A stretch of 64,000 bases of DNA. Source: JAGXTF01 sp044224315 (GTDB lineage: Bacteria > Bacteroidota > Bacteroidia > NS11-12g > UBA955). Every line of letters starts with the position of its first letter. Position 1 is the stretch's first letter. A model generated the notes under the pieces. The model was not told the origin of the DNA. It worked only from the letters and a program-made list of their open reading frames with translations, and did no database searches. The DNA lies in contig JBGAKR010000008.1 of NCBI GenBank assembly GCA_044224315.1, forward strand, positions 62,001 to 126,000. Direction: 5' to 3'. Below are positions 34,464 through 40,867 of the stretch, one piece after another. Made by a program: the position numbers and the translations under genes.

Positions 34464-35129
34464 TTACAGGAAGTAATCTTCTTTGTTAATGGCTTTGAGT
34501 TCCATTCTCCAGGGTTTGAAGTTCTCATCCAAACCTTCAAGGATCATTTTCTTCTCATTCAAACGGATGATGGTCCAATCCAAAGTGTTTTTGGCATTGC
34601 CGGTTTCATCGTTGATAAAGCTCAAATCAGGTTTAACCATGATTTTGTAGTGGCCTTTATCAAACGCCCATTTACCATGAGGCTTAATGTATTTGAATGG
34701 AGATGGCATTGAATCCAGGTATGCGTTGTAGATTGCAGAGCAACCAGGCATTGCATTGAAACCCTGATACACATTTTCAGCTTTGTAAGCTGCATTGTTT
34801 GTAGTGTATTTAGGATTGTTGTTGGCATCTTTTTCTACACGTACAACATCAACTCCGTAACTACCGGTGCGGAAGAAACTGAGAATGGTTGTAAAGTTGT
34901 AGGTAATCATTGTATCTTCTTGCTGAGGGGTAGAGATATGAACTGAAGAATCTTTATTGATTACTTTGGTCATGTCCTTTCCGTCGAGGGTAAATTTCTC
35001 AACAATCCACTCATTTGATACGCGATCACGTTTCGTTCTCAGAGACATCTTCGGACCTTCATCGTATTTGCATGCTGCAAATGTCAGAGTTCCTGCGAGT
35101 GCCAAGGCTGTAAGTTTTCCAAATTTCAT
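34464..35129 (-). CDS. Uncharacterised lipoprotein, lipocalin-like
   Basis: About 221 residues. Signal MKFGKLTALALAGTLTFAAC with the lipobox FAAC, then YDEGPKMSLRTKRDRVSNEW, an opening shared by many Bacteroidota lipoproteins whose body is a lipocalin-like barrel (later strands MILEGLDENF, WRMELKAIN). The start is ATG 35129, since the 25 residues of the longer frame from 35204 do not look like a signal. The function is unknown. It has its own promoter and terminator. Confidence 0.8.
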   Translation of the reverse strand: MKFGKLTALALAGTLTFAACKYDEGPKMSLRTKRDRVSNEWIVEKFTLDGKDMTKVINKDSSVHISTPQQEDTMITYNFTTILSFFRTGSYGVDVVRVEKDANNNPKYTTNNAAYKAENVYQGFNAMPGCSAIYNAYLDSMPSPFKYIKPHGKWAFDKGHYKIMVKPDLSFINDETGNAKNTLDWTIIRLNEKKMILEGLDENFKPWRMELKAINKEDYFL

Positions 35130-35143
35130 ACTTGAATATGCCA

Positions 35144-35174
35144 CAAAATAACAGGTATCTAAAGGAAAATGCAA
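35144..35174 (-). promoter_or_regulatory. Promoter of the lipoprotein gene
   Basis: On the minus strand TTG (35174-35172), 20 nt, TTATTTTG (35151-35144), about 15 nt before the ATG. Confidence 0.55.
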
Positions 35175-35539
35175 GCATTTGTCATAAAAAAGATTTTTAC
35201 GCATGTGGGTAAATGGGAGAGAAGAACTATTAAAAAGAAGAAAATCAATTAGTTAGGCGCAAAAGCACACTGTGTTATTTTTATATAAATAATTGGAAGC
35301 TGTGTTTATGAAATCATTTTAAGGGTATCGTATACTAAAAGTTCAACCAGATTGAGCTCCGGAATTTGATAATACGCATTGAACCCGCATATTTTTATTC
35401 TAAAATTATTCTAACAGCCGATTTATTATTCAAACAATTGTAAAGGCATAAGTGGTATCATGTCAATAAATTATAGCTACAGGACCTGCCTTGAATTGAT
35501 AACATTCTAAAATTTTAACCCCCAATTTTCACAGCATCA
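35175..35539. other. AT-rich gene-free stretch left of the MITE-like element
   Basis: I see no gene, terminator or long repeat in these 365 nt. A single ACAGCCGA copy occurs near 35415. Together with the MITE-like element this makes a 613-nt gap, long for this dense segment. Confidence 0.4.
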
Positions 35540-35746
35540 CTAGAGCTTATCTCAAAAGTATGTTTCAGAATTGTTTCGGGTAATTTCCTGTCTTGGCAAG
35601 GCGTTTCATGCAGTGAATAGCGGGAGTTTCAAAAAGGGAAACAACGAAGCCAAGCGAGAAAATACTTTGAGTTGTGTCTTACAATTGATTAAATGATGCA
35701 CCAAACATCAAAAGAATTCGAAAGAGGATTTTGAGAAATGCTCTAG
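35540..35746. mobile_element. MITE-like element, 207 bp, with terminal inverted repeats
   Basis: The ends are inverted copies: CTAGAGCTTATCTCAAAA (35540-35557) and, reverse-complemented, CTAGAGCATTTCTCAAAA (35746-35729), 16 of 18 matching. The outermost CTAG at both ends may be a target-site duplication. An inner inverted repeat also pairs AAAGTAT and CTTGGC with GCCAAG and ATACTTT. No transposase is coded. The ends resemble those of IS-derived miniature elements (TCTCAAAA). The stop codon of the glycosyltransferase gene (CTA complement, 35743-35745) lies inside the right-hand CTAG. Confidence 0.6.
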
Positions 35747-36843
35747 TATTTGCGGCCTTTCCAAATGGTTTTCCAAGGGGTAATAAAAAACAGCGCAGTG
35801 GATACGGTTACAGCAAATAAGTAAAGCTCATATCCAAGGTGGTAAAACAGTCCGGGCCGTTTTTCACCCACACATTGGTAAATACGGTTTACCTGTAATA
35901 ATTGCAGCAACCATTTAATTCCCCAAAATACACCCGCTATCAATGGATTAAACCAAAGCAGCAAAGGAATTAAAAAATAAAACATGGCAAAAACCCCAAA
36001 TAAAATCCACCAATACCAGGGTAATTCTTTACCGCCGCTAAGCCATCTTTTGCGTTGATGTAACAAGGTGCCAAACCCTTTTACAGGCTGTGAATATGCC
36101 AATACATCCGGCACCATAATATTGTTCCATTTCCATCCCCTTTTGCATACTTCGCTGTACAACTTATAATCTTCGGTAATGCTGAATTTTATGGCACCAT
36201 ACCCACCTGTTTGCCAGTAAGCATCACTCCTGATAATCATGTTATTGCCAACAGCTGTGGCAGGCACCCCGCTATACGAAATGGCGTTCAACAAACCCAT
36301 GAAATAGGCCCAGTCAATACCTTGCAATTGTCCGAAAAGAGAATCGCCCTTTACCATGGTAGTACCACTGGCAACACCTACTTCTCCTTCCATATGCCTT
36401 ACCAACATCTTTGCCCAACCGGGTTTTACAACTACATCGGCATCAGTAACCAGGTAATAATCACCTTGCACATGTTTGTCCAATTGTGCCATAACCCGGG
36501 CTTTGGCCTTCAGTCCAGAATTATCATCTACAATTGTTACTCCTTTTATGTTCGGGTACCGCTGTGCATAGCTTTCTATAATTTCGCCGGTGCGATCTGT
36601 GCTTTGGTCGTTGCCAACCACAATATGGATTTTGTTTACAGGATAATCCAGTTTACAAAGTGCATCCAGGCAAGCACCTATACCTGTTTCTTCATTACGC
36701 GCAGCCACCATAATACTGATGGGGGGCCAGTTTTCAGCTTTCGGACCCGGTTTATCGGTATATCTGTACAGGGTGGTAGTTTGCCAGATTTGAAGTACCA
36801 GGTATAATCCTACCGGAATAAGCAATACAAAATATACTGGCAT
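35743..36843 (-). CDS. Membrane glycosyltransferase family 2
   Basis: 366 residues. One N-terminal helix (VYFVLLIPVGLYLVLQI), a GT2 domain, and two or three C-terminal helices (ILFGVFAMFYFLIPLLLW). GT2 motifs: PPISIMVAARNEE, VVGNDQSTDRT, the DxD-like DADVVVKP, and the acceptor motif TEDYKLYSEV followed by QRKRW. This class includes processive and non-processive enzymes that build surface polysaccharides at the inner membrane. The gene overlaps the deacetylase gene by one base (TGATG), pointing to a two-gene polysaccharide unit. Its stop lies in the flanking MITE-like element. Confidence 0.9.
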   Translation of the reverse strand: MPVYFVLLIPVGLYLVLQIWQTTTLYRYTDKPGPKAENWPPISIMVAARNEETGIGACLDALCKLDYPVNKIHIVVGNDQSTDRTGEIIESYAQRYPNIKGVTIVDDNSGLKAKARVMAQLDKHVQGDYYLVTDADVVVKPGWAKMLVRHMEGEVGVASGTTMVKGDSLFGQLQGIDWAYFMGLLNAISYSGVPATAVGNNMIIRSDAYWQTGGYGAIKFSITEDYKLYSEVCKRGWKWNNIMVPDVLAYSQPVKGFGTLLHQRKRWLSGGKELPWYWWILFGVFAMFYFLIPLLLWFNPLIAGVFWGIKWLLQLLQVNRIYQCVGEKRPGLFYHLGYELYLFAVTVSTALFFITPWKTIWKGRKY

Positions 36844-37430
36844 CAGATGGCCGCAAAATTAAATCCTTTACCCTGCATGGCTTCCATGTATCGCGGTAAA
36901 ATCCAGCGCATATTTTCAGCAGCTTTGATACTATCATGAAACACAATGATGCTTCCTTCAACCGTATGCGTGCTGAGACTTTTTAAACTTTTTTCTCGGT
37001 TTAACTGCGGTAAATAATCGCAGCTAAGCAGGTTCCACATGATGATTCTAAAACCAGCTGCTTTTAACAGGTTTATTTGACGCCGTGTAATACGTCCGTA
37101 GGGCGGACGAAAGATTTTATTGGGTATAAACTGAGCTGCCTGAATTACATTTTTTACATACTCATGGGCTTCTGTATTCCAGCCTTTGAGGTGATTATGG
37201 CTGTGATTGGCCAGTGTATGTCCCTGCGCTTGAATCTGGGCTGCAATTTCGGGGTAACGCATTACGTTTTCTCCCACACAAAAAAATGTAGCTTTGGCAT
37301 TAAACTGTGCAAGGGTTTTTAAAACAAACTGGGTGATTTCAGGTTGCGGGCCGTCGTCAAAAGTGAGGTAAATATTCCGGTTACTGCCGTTTTGGGTCCA
37401 TTCCAGCCCGGGGTAGAGAGACTGCAACAT
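36843..37430 (-). CDS. Polysaccharide deacetylase (NodB domain)
   Basis: About 195 residues covering only the NodB domain. The catalytic motifs are all present: LTFDDGP (Asp-Asp), HSHNHL (metal-binding His), and FRPPYGRIT. It removes N-acetyl groups from chitin- or PNAG-like polymers. There is no clear signal peptide, so its location is uncertain. ATG 37430 replaces a TTG at 37457. It is directly coupled to the glycosyltransferase, so the pair probably makes and modifies one polysaccharide. Confidence 0.9.
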   Translation of the reverse strand: MLQSLYPGLEWTQNGSNRNIYLTFDDGPQPEITQFVLKTLAQFNAKATFFCVGENVMRYPEIAAQIQAQGHTLANHSHNHLKGWNTEAHEYVKNVIQAAQFIPNKIFRPPYGRITRRQINLLKAAGFRIIMWNLLSCDYLPQLNREKSLKSLSTHTVEGSIIVFHDSIKAAENMRWILPRYMEAMQGKGFNFAAI

Positions 37431-37592
37431 AACAGGTACTTTAAACGGCGTAATCAAGGTTGCGAATATAGCAAATTACTTTGGGCAGGTAACTTGCAGC
37501 TTGAATTTGACCTTCCAACACCCGAAAATTATAGCTGTATTTTTCAAAAAATATAGAAACAATCCAAACAAGTGTTTACCTAATTTTGCCCC

Positions 37593-38924
37593 ATGCCTGA
37601 AAAGATTACATTGGTAGGAGGAGGCCTCTCCGGAGGTTTGTTAGCGGTATTTTTAGCCCGAAGGGGATATGATGTGCATGTATTTGAACGCCGTGGCGAT
37701 ATGCGCGGAGGAAATTACGAAGGAGGAAGATCCATTAATCTGGCGTTGAGTACACGTGGTATCCGCGGACTGGAAAAAGCCGGCATTGCAAAGGAAGTAT
37801 TGGACATTGCCATACCCATGACCGGGCGCATGATGCACGACAAAGAGGGTCGATTGGCATACCAGCCCTATGGAAAAGAAGGGCAAGCCATTAACTCGGT
37901 TTCACGCGGCGGATTAAATATTCGATTGTTACAACTGGCCGATGCTTATCCAAATATTCATATGTATTTTGATATGAAATGTACTTTTTGTGACCCCGAG
38001 CAAGGCGTTACCCGCTATACCAATAAAGCTGGTGAAACTTTGGAAGATAAAGCCGACATCGTTATCGGAACGGATGGCGCATTTAGTGCGGTGCGCGATG
38101 CTTTTATGAACGGACGTTTTACCTATTCTCAAACCTATGAAAACCATGGCTACAAAGAGCTAGAGATAACCCCCGATGAAAATGGGGAGTTCAGGTTAAA
38201 TAAAAACTGCCTTCATATTTGGCCCCGCAGCAGTTATATGATGATAGCACTGCCAAACCCCGGTGGGAATTTTACCTGTACCTTATTCTTGCCCTGGGAG
38301 GGTGAATTGAGTTTTGACTCTCTGAAAACACCCTCCGATTTGCATGCTTTTTTTAATCGGGATTTTGCCGATACGGTAGGTATGATGCCCGGATTAACGG
38401 ATGACTTTTTCAATAACCCTACAGGAGCCTTGGCAACATTCCGCTGCTATCCTTGGGTTAAAGGTCGCACTGCTTTGTTGGGCGATTCGGCCCACGGAGT
38501 AGTGCCATTTTATGGTCAAGGCATGAATTGCTGTTTCGAAGATTGTGTGGTTTTAGATGAATTAATAGAAGAGTTGAATGGAGATTGGCCTAAAATTTTG
38601 GATGCATATCAAAAATCGCGAAAACCCAATGCCGATAGCATCGCAACTCTTGCCGTGCAGAATTTTGAAGAAATGCGCGACAAAGTGGGTTCTGAATCGT
38701 TTTTGCACCGCAAACACATTGAGCATGAACTTACCGAACTTTACCCCGATTTGTTTAAAAGCCAATACGAGCTTACCACTTTCCATACAACCCCTTATAA
38801 ATATGCACTGGATATGGGAGCCAAGAACGACCGTCTGCTTGACCATCTTATAAACAATGGGCTGGAAGAAAAGCTGGGCGATAAAGCCTATATGGAGGCT
38901 CTGATTAAAGAAATGCTAGCCTAA
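37593..38924 (+). CDS. kmo: Kynurenine 3-monooxygenase
   Basis: 443 residues, FAD-dependent. It hydroxylates L-kynurenine with NADPH and O2 in tryptophan breakdown and de novo NAD synthesis. Signatures: LVGGGLSGGLLAVFLARRG (FAD), VFERRGDMR, RGGNYEGGRSINLALSTRGI (substrate arginine region), DGAFSAVRDAF and GDSAHGVVPFYGQGMNCCFE. No kynureninase or haao gene lies nearby. A TAATTTTG box (37581-37588) sits 4 nt before the ATG, again suggesting a leaderless message. A terminator follows at 38943. Confidence 0.95.
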   Translation: MPEKITLVGGGLSGGLLAVFLARRGYDVHVFERRGDMRGGNYEGGRSINLALSTRGIRGLEKAGIAKEVLDIAIPMTGRMMHDKEGRLAYQPYGKEGQAINSVSRGGLNIRLLQLADAYPNIHMYFDMKCTFCDPEQGVTRYTNKAGETLEDKADIVIGTDGAFSAVRDAFMNGRFTYSQTYENHGYKELEITPDENGEFRLNKNCLHIWPRSSYMMIALPNPGGNFTCTLFLPWEGELSFDSLKTPSDLHAFFNRDFADTVGMMPGLTDDFFNNPTGALATFRCYPWVKGRTALLGDSAHGVVPFYGQGMNCCFEDCVVLDELIEELNGDWPKILDAYQKSRKPNADSIATLAVQNFEEMRDKVGSESFLHRKHIEHELTELYPDLFKSQYELTTFHTTPYKYALDMGAKNDRLLDHLINNGLEEKLGDKAYMEALIKEMLA

Positions 38925-38942
38925 AAGAAATTAAACCCTATT

Positions 38943-38970
38943 AAAAGCCAGTACACAACTGGCTTTTTTT
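38943..38970 (+). terminator. Intrinsic terminator of kmo
   Basis: AAAAGCCAGT (38943-38952) and ACTGGCTTTT (38958-38967) form a 10-bp stem followed by T. Confidence 0.9.
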
Positions 38971-38999
38971 AATTACACCAGAAATACACTGAAAAAATA

Positions 39000-39030
39000 T
39001 TTGTAGGTACAATTATTGTTTGTACATTTG
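39000..39030 (+). promoter_or_regulatory. marR promoter with TTGTAGGTACAA operator
   Basis: TTTG (39000-39003), 19 nt, TACATTTG (39023-39030). The inverted repeat TTGTAGGTACAA (39001-39012) overlaps the minus-33 box, where a bound MarR dimer would repress. The same 11 bases (TTGTAGGTACA) recur, inverted, at 39472-39482. Confidence 0.65.
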
Positions 39031-39042
39031 TAGCGAAATTCT

Positions 39043-39420
39043 ATGAAACTCGAGGACGAACTGCAGCAAACAAAGCCATTTTACAGCGAAAAGCACAAGC
39101 TGGCTATCAATCTGCAGTTCACCAGTAGTTGGCTTACCAATCTGTTTATGCAAGTGCTTAAGCCATTTGATTTAACCCCACAGCAATTTAACGTACTTCG
39201 CATTCTCAATGGCAAGTATCCCGAGGGCTATTGCAACCTGGATATTACCCAGCGTATGGTGGAAAAATCATCAAACTCCAGCCGCATTGTAGATAAGCTT
39301 TTAGAGAAAGGTTTTGTATTGCGTACCGAAGATCCCAATGATCGCCGTCATGTAATTATTACCATTTCTGAGGCCGGGAGAGAGGTTTTACAGCATTTTC
39401 AAATAAACGATGCCAAATGA
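39043..39420 (+). CDS. MarR-family regulator, C-terminally short
   Basis: 125 residues of winged helix-turn-helix fold. FDLTPQQFNVLRIL, then LDITQRMVEKSSNSSRIVDKLLEKG (recognition helix) and EDPNDRRHVIITISEAG (wing) are classic MarR. MarR proteins repress their own operons and release DNA when a small molecule or oxidant binds. The usual final helix, which helps dimerise, is missing: the frame ends at HFQINDAK. The next frame carries MNEWLDAMRGE (39417-39452), close to the usual family ending, so a small deletion with frameshift is possible. Operator-like sites flank the gene. Confidence 0.85.
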   Translation: MKLEDELQQTKPFYSEKHKLAINLQFTSSWLTNLFMQVLKPFDLTPQQFNVLRILNGKYPEGYCNLDITQRMVEKSSNSSRIVDKLLEKGFVLRTEDPNDRRHVIITISEAGREVLQHFQINDAK

Positions 39421-39471
39421 ACGAGTGGCTGGATGCCATGCGTGGAGAATAAAAAAATTTACCCTAATACA

Positions 39472-39482
39472 TGTACCTACAA
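39472..39482 (-). promoter_or_regulatory. Second copy of the TTGTAGGTACA operator
   Basis: The reverse complement of the marR operator lies between marR and the DUF6069-like gene. An 11-base exact repeat 460 bp apart suggests either a second repressor site or DNA looping across marR. Confidence 0.5.
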
Positions 39483-39485
39483 TAA

Positions 39486-39920
39486 ATGTCAAAACAAATA
39501 AATATGAAAAACAAACTCAATTTCAAACAAATCATGAAAGCTGCCGGAATAGCAGCTGGATTAGCCGCAGTGCTGAATGCCGTATTATTTTTTGTATTAC
39601 ACACCTCAGGTGTATTTACCGATAATATTCTGATTCAGCCTGGTATGCCCTTAACTGTAGTTCCAGTGCTATTAAGCAGCATAATACCTACACTACTGGC
39701 CGGCGGTGTATTTTTTTTATTAGAAAGGTTCACTTCCAAAGGGTTCCTTATTTTTGGTATTATTTCTATAGTGCTGCTATTGTTGTCATTTGCCAATCCG
39801 TATAAGATACCAGGCGTTACAACCTCCTATGCATTGGGATTAAATCTGATGCATTTAGTAGTGGCAGGATTTATACTTTATTTTATTCGCAGGGCTAAAT
39901 TGCAAATAAATAATGCCTGA
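39486..39920 (+). CDS. DUF6069-like four-span membrane protein
   Basis: 144 residues with four hydrophobic helices (IAAGLAAVLNAVLFFVLH, VVPVLLSSIIPTLLAGGVFFLL, FLIFGIISIVLLLLSFA, LNLMHLVVAGFILYFI). The layout and the middle PxIPTLLAG segment are like DUF6069 proteins of unknown function. ATG 39486 is used; ATG 39504 (MKNKLNFK) may be the true start. The stop overlaps the pirin ATG (TGATG), so both should be regulated by the upstream MarR. Confidence 0.75.
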   Translation: MSKQINMKNKLNFKQIMKAAGIAAGLAAVLNAVLFFVLHTSGVFTDNILIQPGMPLTVVPVLLSSIIPTLLAGGVFFLLERFTSKGFLIFGIISIVLLLLSFANPYKIPGVTTSYALGLNLMHLVVAGFILYFIRRAKLQINNA

Positions 39921-40792
39921 TGCATAAAGAAATTGAAATATTATCCCAAGGGCACATGGTGCCCCTGGGACCCGATATGATGGTAAGAAGGGTAATTCCC
40001 AACCATTATATCCAAACCGTGGGGCCCTTTGTGTTTTTAGATCATATGGGGCCTACGGTGCAAAATCCCGATGTTAAGGCCCAGACTCGCGGTACAGGTG
40101 CACATCCACACAGGGGGATCATTACTTTTACCTATTTATTCAGTGGTGAAGTAGAACATTACGACAGCAGGGGCAACCACAGCATTGTTAAAGCCGGCGG
40201 AGCGCAATGGATGAAAGCGGGCAACGGTATTATTCATGACGAGGGACCCACCCGTGAATTTCAGCAGCAAGGGGGCACACTGCACGGCATTCAATTATGG
40301 ATTAATTTGCCGGGGGTGATTAAAAACGAAGAACCTGAATATGCCGCCTTGCAAAGTGCGGATGTGCCCGAGATTGAACTGGGGAATAATGCAGGCAAAT
40401 TGCGCGTTCTTTTGGGTGAATATAGTGAGAAAAAATCACCCCTAAAAAACTTTTCTTCTTTGGTGAATTTACATCTTCAACTCAATGCTAGTAGTAATTT
40501 TGAATTAAAATTAATACCCGATTTTGAATACGGAATTTACTTGCCGCTGGGCGAAATAACTATTGGCAACAAGCAGATAAGAGCTGGAGAATTTGCTACA
40601 TTGTCTGCCGCAGGTGATGTGCTTGCGCTTAAAAATGAAAACCAACATGCCTTAGATATTATGATTTATGGCGGTCTTCCATTGGGTGAACCTATGTATG
40701 CCGAAGGTCCGTTTGTAATGGGCAATAAATTAGAAATTGCCCATGCCTACCGCGATTTTTATGCCGGTAAATATGGAGAAATTACATATTGA
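39920..40792 (+). CDS. Pirin-family protein
   Basis: 290 residues, a two-cupin fold. The N-terminal cupin holds the metal site: AHPHRGIITFTYLFSGEVEH with two histidines, and NGIIHDEGP with a His and Glu. Bacterial pirins act as quercetin 2,3-dioxygenases or redox-linked regulators with iron. Translational coupling to the DUF6069-like membrane protein and control by a MarR repressor fit a response to a quinone- or phenol-like compound, which is inference from context. Confidence 0.9.
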   Translation: MHKEIEILSQGHMVPLGPDMMVRRVIPNHYIQTVGPFVFLDHMGPTVQNPDVKAQTRGTGAHPHRGIITFTYLFSGEVEHYDSRGNHSIVKAGGAQWMKAGNGIIHDEGPTREFQQQGGTLHGIQLWINLPGVIKNEEPEYAALQSADVPEIELGNNAGKLRVLLGEYSEKKSPLKNFSSLVNLHLQLNASSNFELKLIPDFEYGIYLPLGEITIGNKQIRAGEFATLSAAGDVLALKNENQHALDIMIYGGLPLGEPMYAEGPFVMGNKLEIAHAYRDFYAGKYGEITY

Positions 40793-40867
40793 TTTCAGCA
40801 CAATGCAACCCTGCACTGCACCGAAACCAATATCAGTAATTGTTCATTCAGGTAAGGCCAAAGTTTT

